In this document: positions 45,139-54,776 of the stretch, one piece after another
Position numbering within the stretch: the stretch's first letter is position 1
Layout of the letters: the number at the start of each line of letters is the position of its first letter
Source: Nocardia paucivorans NBRC 100373
GTDB lineage: Bacteria; Actinomycetota; Actinomycetes; Mycobacteriales; Mycobacteriaceae
Direction: 5' to 3'
DNA length: 64,000 bases
Assembly (NCBI RefSeq): GCF_000308675.1
Contig: NZ_BAGE01000041.1
Location: 310,001-374,000 of the forward strand
Notes under the pieces: model-generated
Told to the model about the DNA's origin: nothing
The model's input: only the letters and a program-made list of their open reading frames with translations
Databases searched by the model: none
Position numbers and translations under genes: made by a program

Positions 45139-45501
45139 TCAGTCCTTGGACAACCGGATGTCGGTCTGCTCGGCGGTTTCCTCGACGGGGTCGGTGTCGG
45201 TCGCCCCGGTCTCCTCGCCGGTATCGGCCTCGTCGGTCGGGATCTCGTCGTCGGTGCGTACCTCGCGGATCGCCTGGCGCAACCAGGTGGTTACCACGTC
45301 CTCGGCGATCTCCAGATCGACGGTGGTCTCGTCGACCTCGACCACGGTGCCGTACAGCCCCGAGGTGGTGGTGACCCGGTCGCCGACCTTCAGGTTGTCC
45401 TGCATATCGGTGATCTTCTCGGCCTCCCGCTTCTGACGGCGGATACCGAGGAACATCGGCACGAGCAGGGCTACCAGCAGTAGCGGGAACAACACGTCCA
45501 T
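45139..45501 (-). CDS. yajC: Sec translocase accessory subunit YajC
   Basis: 120 residues. One N-terminal helix (MDVLFPLLLVALLVPMFLGI), RRQKREAEK, then the YajC core LKVGDRVTTTSGLYGTVVEVDE. The acidic C-terminal tail (from about residue 85) is longer than in E. coli. YajC associates with SecDF. ATG at 45501 is the only sensible start, although its ribosome site is poor. Confidence 0.92.
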   Translation of the reverse strand: MDVLFPLLLVALLVPMFLGIRRQKREAEKITDMQDNLKVGDRVTTTSGLYGTVVEVDETTVDLEIAEDVVTTWLRQAIREVRTDDEIPTDEADTGEETGATDTDPVEETAEQTDIRLSKD

Positions 45502-45672
45502 GGTCGAAGTCAGTTCCTGATCCGAGTGGTGTGGGCACGGGTACCCCCATAGTCTGCCGGCTCCGCCGAGGCGCGCTACATCCGCACACCCGGAACCACC
45601 ACGAGTCGCGCTCGACCGAGGCGCCGCGGAAAGCCCGCCGGCCGGGTCATGCCCGCCGGCATAATCCGATCC

Positions 45673-45924
45673 ATGACCCCCGAAGATGTGCACCGAACCA
45701 CTTTTGCCACGGCTCTGCCCTGGCAACGGGGTTACCGGATCGCCGACGTGGACGATTTCCTCGATCACATCGCGGCGGCCCTCACCGGCCGGGCCGCCCT
45801 GACGGTGGCCGATCTGGATCGGGTTGCGTTCGGTGAGGCGAGGTGGTGGACCCGCGGTTATCGCGCCGAACAGGTCGACGCCTTCATCCAGCGGGTACGG
45901 GCCGAGTTCGGGTCCCGAGCCTGA
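45673..45924 (+). CDS. Small DivIVA-domain protein
   Basis: 83 residues containing two copies of the DivIVA N-terminal motif: RGYRIADVDDFLDHI (about 20-34) and RGYRAEQVDAFIQRV (about 61-75). Such short proteins lack the coiled coil of full DivIVA/Wag31 and their role is unknown; they may bind curved membrane or interact with Wag31 (inference). It is convergent with ruvB and divergent from yajC. Confidence 0.8.
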   Translation: MTPEDVHRTTFATALPWQRGYRIADVDDFLDHIAAALTGRAALTVADLDRVAFGEARWWTRGYRAEQVDAFIQRVRAEFGSRA

Positions 45925-45998
45925 TTCCGGGGACGGCAGCGCATCGAGCCGGCGCACCGCGCCCGCCGAACCACCGCCCGATCGGTCGAGCAGATCGA

Positions 45999-47105
45999 TC
46001 AGTCGAACAGGTCCAGGGTGGGTTGCGGTTCCCGGCCACGCACCTCGATCGACCCGAAGACCAGGTCCGGGGGCGGAACCATACCGAGGTGCTCCCAGGC
46101 GGCGGCGGTGGCGACCCGACCGCGCGGGGTGCGGGCCACCATTCCGGCCCGGACCAGGAACGGCTCGCAGACCTCCTCGACGGTCGCCGCCTCCTCCCCC
46201 ACCGCTACCGCGAGGGTGGACACCCCCACCGGACCACCGCCGAAACCGCGCACCAGCGCGCCGAGCACGGCCCGGTCGAGACGGTCCAGACCGAGGGGGT
46301 CCACATCGTAGACTTCCAGCGCGGCGCGAGCGACCGGAACGGTGATCCGACCGTCGGCGCGCACCTCGGCATAGTCGCGGACCCGGCGCAACAGCCGGTT
46401 GGCGATGCGCGGGGTGCCGCGGGAACGGCCGGCGATCTCGGCGGCGGCGTCGTCGTCGATGGCGAGGCCGAGGATCCGCGCCGAACGCTGCAGAATGCGC
46501 AGCAACTCCTCGGGCTCGTAGAAATCCATATGCCCGGTGAAGCCGAACCGGTCACGTAGCGGGCCGGTGAGCGCCCCGGATCTGGTGGTGGCACCGACGA
46601 GCGTGAACGGGGCGATATCCAGCGGGATGGATGTGGCGCCCGGTCCCTTGCCGACCACCACATCCACCCGGAAATCCTCCATCGCCAGATACAGCATTTC
46701 TTCGGCGGGCCGGGCCATCCGGTGGATCTCGTCGATGAACAGCACATCGCCCTCGACCAGATTGCTGAGCATGGCCGCCAGGTCACCGGCGCGTTCCAGC
46801 GCGGGACCGGAGGTGATGCGCAGCGAGGTACCGAGTTCGGTGGCGATGATCATGGCCAGGCTGGTCTTCCCGAGACCGGGCGGGCCGGACAACAGGATGT
46901 GGTCGGGGGTGCCGCCGCGGCCGCGAGCGCCGCGCAATACCAGCGCGAGCTGTTCCCGGACCCGGGACTGGCCGATGAAATCGTCCAGCGAGGTGGGGCG
47001 CAGACCGGTTTCGATATCACCGTCGGAGTGCAGATAGTCGGGGCGGACCGGGGACTCCGCGCGGTCACCGGTGATATCAGGGGTGGGGGACTCGTCGTAA
47101 TCCAT
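45999..47105 (-). CDS. ruvB: Holliday junction branch migration ATPase RuvB
   Basis: 368 residues. [11 protein letters not shown], Walker [13 protein letters not shown], Walker [10 protein letters not shown], the sensor [18 protein letters not shown] and the C-terminal winged helix ([19 protein letters not shown]). Hexameric motor of the RuvABC resolvasome. The gap to ruvA is 6 nt. Under LexA control through the ruvC promoter. Confidence 0.97.
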   Translation of the reverse strand: MDYDESPTPDITGDRAESPVRPDYLHSDGDIETGLRPTSLDDFIGQSRVREQLALVLRGARGRGGTPDHILLSGPPGLGKTSLAMIIATELGTSLRITSGPALERAGDLAAMLSNLVEGDVLFIDEIHRMARPAEEMLYLAMEDFRVDVVVGKGPGATSIPLDIAPFTLVGATTRSGALTGPLRDRFGFTGHMDFYEPEELLRILQRSARILGLAIDDDAAAEIAGRSRGTPRIANRLLRRVRDYAEVRADGRITVPVARAALEVYDVDPLGLDRLDRAVLGALVRGFGGGPVGVSTLAVAVGEEAATVEEVCEPFLVRAGMVARTPRGRVATAAAWEHLGMVPPPDLVFGSIEVRGREPQPTLDLFD

Positions 47106-47111
47106 GGCGTA

Positions 47112-47717
47112 CTACCGGTTCTTTCCCAACAGACCGAGCGCGGTGCGCAGCACGGTGGAGTTGTCCGCGTCCGGGCGATCGGCGAGGACCATGTCGACGG
47201 CCTTCTCGGCCTGTTTGAGCGGGAACCCGAGCCCGGTGAGCGCCTCGGTGACCTGATCGCGCACCGGGGTGAGCACCGACGCCGCGGCGGTACCCGCCGG
47301 GCTCCCGGGCACCGGCACCTGGTTCACCTTGTCGCGCAACTCCACCACCATGCGCTCGGCACCGCGTTTACCGATGCCGGGAACCCTGGTGAGGGCGGCG
47401 ATATCACCCGCCGCCAGGGCCTTGCGCAGCGCTTCCGGCTCCAGGACGGCCAGCACCGCCATGGCCGATCGCGGCCCCACACCGGATACCGTCTGCAACA
47501 ACCCGAACAGGTCCCTGGCCTCGGTATCGGCGAACCCGTACAGGGTCATCGAATCCTCCCGCACCACCAGCGCGGTGTACAGGCGGGCCTGCTCGCCCCG
47601 GGTGAGCCCGGCCAGGGTCGCGGGGGTGGCGTTGAGCCGATAGCCGACTCCCGCCGCCTCGAGTACCACGTGGTCGAGTGCGAGCTCGAGTACCTCTCCG
47701 CGGACCGACGCGATCAC
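47112..47717 (-). CDS. ruvA: Holliday junction binding protein RuvA
   Basis: 201 residues with the OB fold, helix-hairpin-helix ([13 protein letters not shown] and [16 protein letters not shown]) and the mobile C-terminal RuvB-binding domain. GTG at 47717 overlaps the ruvC stop as GTGA. It tetramerises on Holliday junctions and recruits RuvB. Confidence 0.96.
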   Translation of the reverse strand: MIASVRGEVLELALDHVVLEAAGVGYRLNATPATLAGLTRGEQARLYTALVVREDSMTLYGFADTEARDLFGLLQTVSGVGPRSAMAVLAVLEPEALRKALAAGDIAALTRVPGIGKRGAERMVVELRDKVNQVPVPGSPAGTAAASVLTPVRDQVTEALTGLGFPLKQAEKAVDMVLADRPDADNSTVLRTALGLLGKNR

Positions 47718-48283
47718 TCGCGCACCGCCTTTCGTTGTCGGTCGAGCCTGTCGATGTACTGTTTACGCGCCCGTTCGGCCCGGGCCTCGGCCTCGGCCAT
47801 TCGGGCCATCAGCGGCGCCCGCCAGCAGTGACAGATGGCGAGCGCGAGCGCATCGGCGGCATCGGCCGGTTTCGGCGCCGCCGCGAGCCCGAGGATACGG
47901 GTCACCATGGCGGTCACCTGAGCCTTGTCCGCCGAACCCGATCCGGTGACGGCGGCCTTCACCTCGCTGGGGGTGTGGAAGGCCACGGGGATACCGCGCC
48001 GCGCGGCCGCCAGGGCGACGACCCCGCCGGCCTGCGCGGTTCCCATGGCGGTGCGCACATTGTGCTGGGAGAAGACCCGCTCGATCGCCACCACGTCGGG
48101 CCGATGGGTGTCCATCCACTGTTCGGCGGCGTCGGCGATGCGCAGGAGGCGTTGCGCGAGCTCCAGCTCCGTGGGAGTGCGGACCACGGTCACGTCCCGG
48201 GCCCGAACCGCACGACCCGCCCCGCCCTCGACCATGCTCAGACCGCACCGGGTGAGCCCGGGATCGACACCCATCACCCGCAC
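47714..48283 (-). CDS. ruvC: Holliday junction resolvase RuvC
   Basis: 189 residues. [12 protein letters not shown] (catalytic Asp), [12 protein letters not shown] (Glu), and the [14 protein letters not shown] block with the remaining acidic residues are intact. GTG at 48283 is preceded by GGAAGGGG at 5 nt; it matches the mycobacterial N terminus MRVMGVDPG. First gene of ruvCAB, with an SOS box directly upstream. Confidence 0.96.
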   Translation of the reverse strand: MRVMGVDPGLTRCGLSMVEGGAGRAVRARDVTVVRTPTELELAQRLLRIADAAEQWMDTHRPDVVAIERVFSQHNVRTAMGTAQAGGVVALAAARRGIPVAFHTPSEVKAAVTGSGSADKAQVTAMVTRILGLAAAPKPADAADALALAICHCWRAPLMARMAEAEARAERARKQYIDRLDRQRKAVRE

Positions 48284-48301
48284 GGACACCCCTTCCGAAA
48301 C

Positions 48302-48317
48302 ACGAACAGTTGTTCGA
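48302..48317. promoter_or_regulatory. LexA (SOS) box of the ruvCAB operon
   Basis: On the minus strand TCGAACAACTGTTCGT, one mismatch from TCGAAC-N4-GTTCGA. It lies 19 nt upstream of the ruvC start and adjoins a TAGACT -10-like element (48318-48323). Confidence 0.8.
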
Positions 48318-48372
48318 AGTCTAGTGCAGCCCTCGGTATGTCGTCGGCGACGACATACAACCGGGGCCGAGC

Positions 48373-48885
48373 TCAGCCGGTAAGGGCCGCGGTGAACACG
48401 GCGTGGGCGGCGGCGTCGAAGAGCACGAACCGCACCTCGTCCGCCTCGGTCGGCGTCGCGCGCACGGTCTCCACGGCAATCCGCGCGCCGTCGTCCATGG
48501 GCCACCCGTAGATACCGGTGGATATAGCAGGAAACGCCACCGTCCGCGCGCCCAGTTCGTCGGCCACCCGCAGGGATTCGCGATAACAGGACGCCAACAG
48601 CGCCGAACGATCCTCACGGGTGGACCAGACCGGCCCGACGGTGTGCACGACCCAGCGGGCGGGTAACGCACCGGCCGTTGTGGCCACCGCCTGTCCGGTC
48701 GGCAGCCCATCGGGATACCGAGTTTCGCGCAGGCGCCGACATTCGGCGAGGATCTCCGGACCGCCCCGGCGATGAATGGCCCCGTCCACTCCCCCACCGC
48801 CCAGCAGGGAGGAATTGGCGGCATTGACCACCGCGTCCACTTCTTGTTCGGTGATATCACCGCGCACCAGCGTCAACGAGACCAT
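48373..48885 (-). CDS. Macro-domain ADP-ribose hydrolase (MacroD/YmdB type)
   Basis: 170 residues, a single macro domain: [36 protein letters not shown], then VVHTVGPVW and [12 protein letters not shown]. The conserved Asn-Ala-Ala-Asn and GGGGVDGAI loop are those of MacroD/YmdB enzymes that hydrolyse O-acetyl-ADP-ribose and mono-ADP-ribosylated proteins. Directly upstream of ruvC on the same strand but with its own likely promoter. Confidence 0.88.
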   Translation of the reverse strand: MVSLTLVRGDITEQEVDAVVNAANSSLLGGGGVDGAIHRRGGPEILAECRRLRETRYPDGLPTGQAVATTAGALPARWVVHTVGPVWSTREDRSALLASCYRESLRVADELGARTVAFPAISTGIYGWPMDDGARIAVETVRATPTEADEVRFVLFDAAAHAVFTAALTG

Positions 48886-48932
48886 GCCCGGATTCTTTCA
48901 CCCACCCCGGACACACTCCTACCATCGGACAT

Positions 48933-49139
48933 ATGAGCACCGCAGGTATGGCTGTCCTCGAGGGCGGGCCCAGGGACCTGCTCGACCGCATCGTTTCCGT
49001 GGAGTCTCCGGATTCGGACGTCAGGATTCCGTTCCGAGGCGGCTACGAACATTTCACCCCCACCCCTCGACACAAGCACACCCCGGAGGGGGATCTACCC
49101 GTATACGAGTGGAGCTACCACACCGATATCGCGGAATGA
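48933..49139 (+). CDS. DUF5988 family small protein
   Basis: 68 residues. The VLEGGPRDL start, GGYEHFTPT and the ending LPVYEWSYHTDIAE match the DUF5988 family of small actinobacterial proteins, many of which sit near secondary metabolite genes. Function is unknown. Divergent from the macro-domain gene. Confidence 0.72.
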   Translation: MSTAGMAVLEGGPRDLLDRIVSVESPDSDVRIPFRGGYEHFTPTPRHKHTPEGDLPVYEWSYHTDIAE

Positions 49140-49246
49140 TCCGCATGCCCTATCCAGGGTGACGCCGTCGCGCCGGCCGACGGGTGAGGGCTGCGCGCTT
49201 CCCTCGGTCGACCACGGCGGGTCGGGGGCAATCGCCGAGCGAAAGA

Positions 49247-49262
49247 GTAACCAATCAGTTAC
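49247..49262. promoter_or_regulatory. Operator of the ArsR-SRPBCC pair
   Basis: GTAAC-N6-GTTAC inverted repeat overlapping a TACACT -10 (49260-49265), 6 nt before the ATG. The sequence AACTGATTGGTTA on the minus strand is the kind of motif found upstream of this regulator group, so autorepression is likely. Confidence 0.65.
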
Positions 49263-49271
49263 ACTTTTTGT

Positions 49272-49685
49272 ATGGACGAAGTGGCCGCGGCCATCTCCGA
49301 CCCGATACGCCGCGAAATCCTGGAGATACTGCACGAAACCCGCCTCACGGCAGGCGCCATCGCCGAACGGTTCTCGGTCAGCCGCCCCGCCATCAGCCGG
49401 CATCTACGGGTCTTACGCGCCGCCGGACTGGTCCACGACGAACCCATAGGCCGAGAGCGTTACTACACGCTCGACACCGAACCGCTGAACGCCCTGACGG
49501 CCTGGATCACCCGAATCAACACCCCCACCGGTTGGGAGAACAGCCTCGACGCCCTGGAAACCGAGGTTTACCGCACTCGGCGTGAACGCCGTACCGAGAC
49601 CGCCCACAACCGACCCGGTACGACAGCCATCCCACGAAACGATCACGCCCAACGTTCCGACCACACCCGAAAGGGCACCGCATGA
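49272..49685 (+). CDS. ArsR-family winged-helix regulator
   Basis: 137 residues. The winged helix-turn-helix spans about residues 5-80 (ISDPIRREILEIL, then AGAIAERFSVSRPAISRHLRVL). No metal-binding CxC of the classical ArsR/SmtB sensor is present, as in the group that partners with AHSA1 proteins. Leaderless start; the stop overlaps the SRPBCC gene by 4 nt. It probably represses its own operon. Confidence 0.85.
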   Translation: MDEVAAAISDPIRREILEILHETRLTAGAIAERFSVSRPAISRHLRVLRAAGLVHDEPIGRERYYTLDTEPLNALTAWITRINTPTGWENSLDALETEVYRTRRERRTETAHNRPGTTAIPRNDHAQRSDHTRKGTA

Positions 49686-50179
49686 CCACCACCGGCCCGA
49701 ATGGACAACTGCGACGCGCACCCGCCGGCCGCGATCTGATACTCACCCGCACCTACCGGGCCCCGATCGAGGATGTGTGGGCGAGTATCACCGAGCCCGA
49801 GCGCACCGCCCGCTGGATCGGAGCCTGGGAAGGCGAGGCCGGCCCCGGAAAGACCATCCGCCTACAGATGGCCTTCGAAGACGAACGACCGTGGTTCGAC
49901 ACCACCATCGATATCTGCGAACCACCACGGCACCTCGCCCTCCGAACCCTCGACGATCACGGCGCCTGGCGTCTGGAGGTGGTGCTGTCCGAACACGACG
50001 GAATCACCGAACTGGTGTTCACCCATCACCTGCCGGCAGAGGCGAATATCGCCGAGGTCGGCCCGGGCTGGGAGTACTACCTGGACGCGCTGGACGCTTT
50101 CCGGACAGGAGCACTCCGCCCGAATTTCGACGACTACCTTCCCGCTGTGAAGGCCCACTATGAGGGACTCGAATCCTGA
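49682..50179 (+). CDS. SRPBCC (AHSA1-like) ligand-binding protein
   Basis: 165 residues of the START/Bet v1 fold: RTYRAPIEDVWASITEPERTARWIG at the start, then EPPRHLALRT and a long C-terminal helix (EYYLDALDAFRTG). It forms the standard pair with the ArsR regulator, where it may bind a hydrophobic ligand. The reaction, if any, is unknown. Confidence 0.82.
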   Translation: MTTTGPNGQLRRAPAGRDLILTRTYRAPIEDVWASITEPERTARWIGAWEGEAGPGKTIRLQMAFEDERPWFDTTIDICEPPRHLALRTLDDHGAWRLEVVLSEHDGITELVFTHHLPAEANIAEVGPGWEYYLDALDAFRTGALRPNFDDYLPAVKAHYEGLES

Positions 50180-50247
50180 ACGAAGCGACCCCGACGCGGA
50201 TGGCCGATCCGCATCTCGACGAACCGGCCGCCTGCTCCGCTTCGTCC

Positions 50248-50270
50248 CTGATCGGCCGGTCTCCGATCAG
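50248..50270. terminator. Hairpin between convergent SRPBCC and yebC genes
   Basis: CTGATCGG / CCGATCAG, 8-bp stem with a 7-nt loop, overlapping the yebC stop. A larger ACGAAGCG/CGCTTCGT pairing encloses the upstream sequence. Confidence 0.4.
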
Positions 50271-51019
50271 GCCTCGAGCTCGGCGAGCACCTCGTCGGAG
50301 ACGTCGACATTGGTGTAGACGTTCTGCACGTCGTCGCTGTCCTCGAGCGCGTCGACCAGTTTGAACACCTTACGGGCGCCCTCCACGTCGACCGGCACGT
50401 TCACCGAGGGCTGGAAGCCGGATTCGGCGGAGTCGTAGTCGATGCCCGCGGCCTGCAGCGCCGACCGCACCGCGACCAGATCGCCGGGCTCGCTGATGAT
50501 CTCGAACGATTCTCCGAGGTCGTTGACCTCCTCGGCGCCGGCGTCGAGAACCGCGGCGAGCACATCGTCCTCGGTCAGGCCGTTCTTCTCCAGGGTGACG
50601 ATGCCCTTGCGGTGGAACAGGTAGGCCACCGAGCCGGGGTCGGCCATGGACCCGCCATTGCGGGTCATCGCGACCCGCACCTCACCCGCGGCGCGGTTGC
50701 GGTTGTCGGTCAGACATTCGATGAGGACGGCGACACCGTTGGGTCCGTACCCCTCGTACATGATGGTCTGCCAGTCGGCGCCGCCGGCTTCCTCACCGGC
50801 GCCACGCTTACGGGCACGCTCGATATTGTCGTTGGGGACCGACGATTTCTTCGCCTTCTGGATGGCGTCGTAGAGCGTCGGGTTTCCATCCGGATCGCCG
50901 CCACCGGTGCGGGCCGCCACCTCGATATTCTTGATCAGCTTGGCGAACAGCTTGCCGCGCTTCGCATCGATCACAGCCTTCTTGTGCTTGGTGGTGGCCC
51001 ATTTGGAGTGGCCGCTCAT
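50267..51019 (-). CDS. YebC/PmpR-family protein
   Basis: 250 residues, [22 protein letters not shown] at the N terminus and the family's three alpha/beta domains. YebC proteins act as transcriptional regulators or, as shown for some bacteria and mitochondria (TACO1), as ribosome factors for polyproline stretches. This lineage has the gene in the conserved order pdxS-tesB-pdxT-yebC. Confidence 0.93.
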   Translation of the reverse strand: MSGHSKWATTKHKKAVIDAKRGKLFAKLIKNIEVAARTGGGDPDGNPTLYDAIQKAKKSSVPNDNIERARKRGAGEEAGGADWQTIMYEGYGPNGVAVLIECLTDNRNRAAGEVRVAMTRNGGSMADPGSVAYLFHRKGIVTLEKNGLTEDDVLAAVLDAGAEEVNDLGESFEIISEPGDLVAVRSALQAAGIDYDSAESGFQPSVNVPVDVEGARKVFKLVDALEDSDDVQNVYTNVDVSDEVLAELEA

Positions 51020-51061
51020 TCACTACTTCCTTCAGGTCGAGGGCATCTGTGGTGTTCCAAA

Positions 51062-51757
51062 TTACCGGCAGGCGTCGGGACCCTCACGCACCAGGTCGAC
51101 GAACATCCGGTGTACCCGGTGGTCGCCGGTGACCTCGGGGTGGAAGGCAGTGGCCAGTACCCGCCCCTGCCGCACGGCCACGATACGACCCGCGGCCGGA
51201 CCGCTCGGCACCCGCGCCAATACCTGGACCCCGTCGCCGACCCGTTCCACCCACGGCGCCCGAATGAACACCGCCCGAACCGGCCCGCCCTCGAGCCCGG
51301 CGAAATCCAGGTCGGTCTCGAAGGAATCCACCTGGCGACCGAAGGCGTTACGTCGCACCGTCATATCGATTCCGGACAGATGCTGCGCATCGGGACGGGT
51401 ATCGAGCACCTCGTCGGCCAGCAGAATCATCCCGGCGCAGGAGCCGTAGGCCGGCATCCCCTCCCGCAACCTGGCCCGTAGGGGCTCCAGTAGATCGAAC
51501 ACCTGCAGCAGCTTGCTGATGGCGGTGGACTCCCCACCCGGCAGCACCAGCGCGTCCACGGCCGCCAGCTCGTCCGGACGACGCACCAGCACCGGGTCGG
51601 CCCCGCACTCGCCCAGCGCTGCGACGTGTTCCCGCACATCGCCCTGCAAGGCCAGCACACCGATGGTGGGCCGGGCGGCGGCGACCTGCGTCGGGACGGG
51701 GACGACCGCCGTGCTCTCGGCACCGGCGGCGAGGGAGGATACCGCTGCTTCGTTCAC
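51062..51757 (-). CDS. pdxT: Pyridoxal 5'-phosphate synthase glutaminase subunit PdxT
   Basis: 231 residues, class I glutaminase: [24 protein letters not shown], catalytic Cys in [11 protein letters not shown] and the His/Glu in [11 protein letters not shown]. It supplies ammonia to PdxS. GTG at 51757 gives about 30 extra residues before GVLALQ relative to M. tuberculosis; a later GTG (before AAARPTIGV) is a possible real start. Confidence 0.93.
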   Translation of the reverse strand: MNEAAVSSLAAGAESTAVVPVPTQVAAARPTIGVLALQGDVREHVAALGECGADPVLVRRPDELAAVDALVLPGGESTAISKLLQVFDLLEPLRARLREGMPAYGSCAGMILLADEVLDTRPDAQHLSGIDMTVRRNAFGRQVDSFETDLDFAGLEGGPVRAVFIRAPWVERVGDGVQVLARVPSGPAAGRIVAVRQGRVLATAFHPEVTGDHRVHRMFVDLVREGPDACR

Positions 51758-51812
51758 GACAGCGAGCTTACGAGTGGACCGTGTGTGGGCGGGCTCACAG
51801 CGTCGTCGGACG

Positions 51813-52637
51813 TCATCGGTCTGCCCGTAGGGTACGGATCAGCCCCTCCTGCACCACCGCGGCGACCAGCCTGCCCTCGCGATCGAAGATCTTGCCGCCG
51901 GTGAGCGCCCGACCGAACCCGGCCGACGGCGAGGACTGGTCGTAGAGCAGCCATTCATCGGTGCGAAAGGGACGCAGGAACCACATGGCGTGGTCGAGCG
52001 AGGCGTTCTGGGTGGGCTCGTCGGGGTGGGTGACCTTGGACGAGCCGAGCAGCGTCATATCGCTCATATAGGCCAGCGTGCACACGTGGAACAACGGGTC
52101 GTCGGGCAACGGGTGCCGATACCGGAACCACACCTGTTGCGGTGATACCACCCCGGGCCGCTGCGTCACCGACTCCTGGGGCACCGGACGGATATCCCAG
52201 TGCTCCCATTCCCGCATGGCCCACAACCGTTCGGGGCTCATGCTGGTTTTGGCGTCGGGCAGCACCTCGGGCGGCAGCACCTCCGGCATCTCGTCCTGAT
52301 GTGTGGGGCCCTCGTCACCCATGTGGAAGGAGGCCGACATGGTGAATATCGCGGCGCCGTCCTGTACACCGGTGACCCGTCGGGTGCAGAACGAACGCCC
52401 ATCGCGAATACGGTCGACCAGGTAGACCGTCCGCTCCGAGGGGTTGCCGGGCCGCAGGAAGTAACCGTGCAGCGAATGCACCTGGAAGCGCGGCTCCACG
52501 GTGCGCACCGCCGAAACCAGAGCCTGGCCCGCGACCTGACCGCCGAATGTACGAGGCAGCTGGGTCTTGGTGGACGCGCCGCGAAAGATATCCCGTTCGA
52601 GACGCTCGATCTCCAGTGCCTCTTCGATAGTCGCCAT
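51813..52637 (-). CDS. tesB: Acyl-CoA thioesterase II (TesB)
   Basis: 274 residues, double hot-dog fold: [34 protein letters not shown] and [21 protein letters not shown] blocks; the catalytic Asp is in the last. It hydrolyses acyl-CoA. ATG at 52637 replaces a 39-codon longer open reading that has no family match. In M. tuberculosis tesB2 also lies between pdxS and pdxT. Confidence 0.92.
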   Translation of the reverse strand: MATIEEALEIERLERDIFRGASTKTQLPRTFGGQVAGQALVSAVRTVEPRFQVHSLHGYFLRPGNPSERTVYLVDRIRDGRSFCTRRVTGVQDGAAIFTMSASFHMGDEGPTHQDEMPEVLPPEVLPDAKTSMSPERLWAMREWEHWDIRPVPQESVTQRPGVVSPQQVWFRYRHPLPDDPLFHVCTLAYMSDMTLLGSSKVTHPDEPTQNASLDHAMWFLRPFRTDEWLLYDQSSPSAGFGRALTGGKIFDREGRLVAAVVQEGLIRTLRADR

Positions 52638-52731
52638 GCGCCGAGAGTATCCCGAACGGCCGATTACGCCGTGATCGGCAGCGAGTAATCCTCGCCACCG
52701 ATCGGAATGCCGGACCTGCTGTGATGGTGCG

Positions 52732-53346
52732 ATGCCGAGTTTCACCCCGATCACTCCGGACGCTCTCGCCGACCTCCTGGCCCGGCGGCTGCGCGCCCTG
52801 AACGGTCGCCGGGTGGTTGCCGTGGACGGCGCCGACGCGGCATACCCGGTCGATTTCGCCCTGCGCCTCGCCGAGCGGGTCCGCGCCGACGGCCGTCCGG
52901 CCGAACCGGTTCGCCTCCACGACTTCGTGCGCCCCGCCTCGGTGCGATTGGAGTTCGGGCGGGACGAGGCCTCCTACCGCAACGGCTGGTTCGACTACGC
53001 GGCATTACGTCGCGAAGTACTCGACCCGCTCCGTTCGACGGGCACCTGGCTGCCCGCACTCTGGGATGAGACCACCGACCGCTCCGCACGCGCCCACCGT
53101 CGGATGGCGCTTCCGGAAACAGTGTTGTTCGTGGCGGGTCCGATGCTGCTGGGCCGCGCCCTGTCCTTCGACCTGAGTGTCCGGCTCGATCTGAGCCCGG
53201 CGGCGCTGGCCCGCGGCACCCCGGACGAGACGGCCTGGACCATACCCGCACTACTGGCGCATGCGCGCGACAGCGGCGAAAGGCCCACGTATTTCGTGCG
53301 CTGGGACCACCCCGACCGTCCCGCCTTGCGGGTCGAAGCTCCCTGA
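52732..53346 (+). CDS. Uridine kinase-like protein with degenerate P-loop
   Basis: 204 residues resembling actinobacterial uridine kinase-like proteins: RRVVAVDGADAAYPVDFA stands where these enzymes have a VDGVDGAGKT Walker A, but the Gly-Lys-Ser/Thr is gone. HDFVRPASVRLEFGRDEASYRNGWFDYAAL is the recognisable substrate-region block. Lacking the P-loop lysine, it is unlikely to be an active kinase. It stands divergent from tesB and splits the usual tesB-pdxS pair. Confidence 0.6.
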   Translation: MPSFTPITPDALADLLARRLRALNGRRVVAVDGADAAYPVDFALRLAERVRADGRPAEPVRLHDFVRPASVRLEFGRDEASYRNGWFDYAALRREVLDPLRSTGTWLPALWDETTDRSARAHRRMALPETVLFVAGPMLLGRALSFDLSVRLDLSPAALARGTPDETAWTIPALLAHARDSGERPTYFVRWDHPDRPALRVEAP

Positions 53347-53378
53347 CATCCGGCCGATCCGGCTCGGCGCCGCCCGTG

Positions 53379-53414
53379 GGTGGACGCTACGACCTGGTGG
53401 CAGTAGCGCCCACC
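53379..53414. terminator. Bidirectional terminator
   Basis: 12-bp stem with one mismatch (GGTGGACGCTAC / GTAGCGCCCACC) between the convergent uridine kinase-like gene and pdxS. Confidence 0.65.
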
Positions 53415-53421
53415 TCGGGTC

Positions 53422-54342
53422 TCACCAACCGCGTTCGGCCAACCGATGCGGCTGCGGGATCTCGTCGACGTTGATCCCCACCATTGCCTCACCCAGACCG
53501 CGCGACACCTTGGCCAGAACATCCGGGTCGTCGTAGAAGGTGGTGGCCTTGACGATGGCGGCGGCGCGCTGCGCCGGGTTGCCGGACTTGAAGATGCCGG
53601 AACCGACGAACACACCCTCGGCGCCGAGCTGCATCATCATGGCCGCGTCGGCCGGAGTGGCGATACCGCCCGCGGTGAACAGCACCACCGGCAGTTTGCC
53701 GGTTTCGGCGACCTCACGCACCAGCTCGTACGGCGCCTGCAGTTCCTTGGCGGCCACGTAAAGCTCATCGGCGGGCAGTGCGGAGAGCCGGGCGATCTCC
53801 TGCCGAATCTTGCGCATATGGGTGGTGGCGTTGGAGACGTCGCCGGTGCCGGCCTCACCCTTGGAGCGGATCATGGCCGCGCCCTCGGCGATCCGGCGCA
53901 GTGCCTCACCGAGGTTGGTGGCACCGCAGACGAACGGCACCGTGAAGTTCCACTTGTCGATGTGGTTGGCGTAGTCGGCGGGGGTGAGCACCTCGGATTC
54001 ATCGATGTAGTCGACGCCGAGGCTCTGCAGGATCTGCGCCTCCACGAAGTGCCCGATCCGGGCCTTGGCCATCACCGGAATCGATACCGCGGAGATGATG
54101 CCCTCGATCATGTCCGGGTCGCTCATCCGGGCGACCCCGCCCTGGGCGCGAATATCGGCGGGCACCCGTTCCAGGGCCATCACGGCGACGGCGCCGGCGT
54201 CCTCGGCGATCTTGGCCTGCTCCGGAGTGACCACGTCCATGATCACGCCACCCTTGAGCATCTCGGCCATACCGCGCTTCACCCGGGCCGTACCGGCCTC
54301 ACGGGGCGCCTCGGTGGTCTGGGTGGTCTCGGACGTCGTCAC
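53422..54342 (-). CDS. pdxS: Pyridoxal 5'-phosphate synthase subunit PdxS
   Basis: 306 residues, near-invariant beta-barrel enzyme: [38 protein letters not shown], and [30 protein letters not shown]. It makes PLP from ribose 5-phosphate, glyceraldehyde 3-phosphate and PdxT-derived ammonia. GTG at 54342 follows AGGAG by 6 nt. A TAGAAT -10-like element lies about 50 nt upstream (54393-54398). Confidence 0.96.
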   Translation of the reverse strand: MTTSETTQTTEAPREAGTARVKRGMAEMLKGGVIMDVVTPEQAKIAEDAGAVAVMALERVPADIRAQGGVARMSDPDMIEGIISAVSIPVMAKARIGHFVEAQILQSLGVDYIDESEVLTPADYANHIDKWNFTVPFVCGATNLGEALRRIAEGAAMIRSKGEAGTGDVSNATTHMRKIRQEIARLSALPADELYVAAKELQAPYELVREVAETGKLPVVLFTAGGIATPADAAMMMQLGAEGVFVGSGIFKSGNPAQRAAAIVKATTFYDDPDVLAKVSRGLGEAMVGINVDEIPQPHRLAERGW

Positions 54343-54392
54343 GGCATACTCCTGTGGTCTGCGCCAGTGGGATCTTCGTTGGAAACACCACG

Positions 54393-54398
54393 ATTCTA
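54393..54398 (-). promoter_or_regulatory. Candidate -10 element of pdxS
   Basis: TAGAAT on the minus strand, 50 nt before the pdxS GTG. The -35 region 17 nt upstream is weak. Confidence 0.35.
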
Positions 54399-54511
54399 GG
54401 TGCGGCTCCATACCGGATTCATAGCCAGTCGACGGCCACTGGCCTGGTCGCGACCTGGGATTATGACGAATATCTCGGCATCCGACCGGTTTCCGACCCC
54501 TCGAAACGACC

Positions 54512-54545
54512 ATCGCCGGACCGGTACGGGTACCGGTCCGGCGAT
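54512..54545. terminator. Perfect 16-bp hairpin
   Basis: ATCGCCGGACCGGTAC and its exact complement separated by GG, 34 nt in all. It lies 25 nt past the stop of the 30-codon gene and upstream of pdxS, and would insulate one from the other. No U-tract follows. Confidence 0.75.
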
Positions 54546-54570
54546 GACGTGAGCACGATTCGGAATGCGC

Positions 54571-54663
54571 TCAGAGGGGATCCACCACGAGCAGAGTCGC
54601 CCAGTATTCCGCGGCACTCGGGCCGAGGAGCGGCAGGAGAAAATCGTAGAGAAGATAGGACAC
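54571..54663 (-). CDS. Probable unannotated 30-residue hydrophobic protein
   Basis: GTG at 54663 to TGA at 54571 encodes 30 residues (starts VSYLLYDFLLPLLGP, ends LLVVDPL). A full-strength GGAGGTG lies 5 nt before the GTG, better than most long genes here. A perfect hairpin follows the stop and a palindrome precedes the gene. The leucine-rich, amphipathic composition suggests a small membrane-associated peptide. It matches nothing I recognise; a regulatory leader is the alternative. Confidence 0.5.
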   Translation of the reverse strand: MSYLLYDFLLPLLGPSAAEYWATLLVVDPL

Positions 54664-54721
54664 GGGCTCACCTCCGCACACCGAATAGACATAAATGCCG
54701 GTGCGCCAAACCGAAGTGGAG

Positions 54722-54740
54722 GGTATCACGAAGTGATACC
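54722..54740. promoter_or_regulatory. Perfect palindrome GGTATCAC-GAA-GTGATACC
   Basis: 8+3+8 inverted repeat, 59 nt upstream of the 30-codon gene and 36 nt past the Nudix gene stop. Either an operator for the small gene or a short terminator of the pimA operon; the symmetry and low GC favour an operator. Confidence 0.45.
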
Positions 54741-54776
54741 GGTCACATCAGCATTCGAGCAGCGGGGCGAGCTCGA

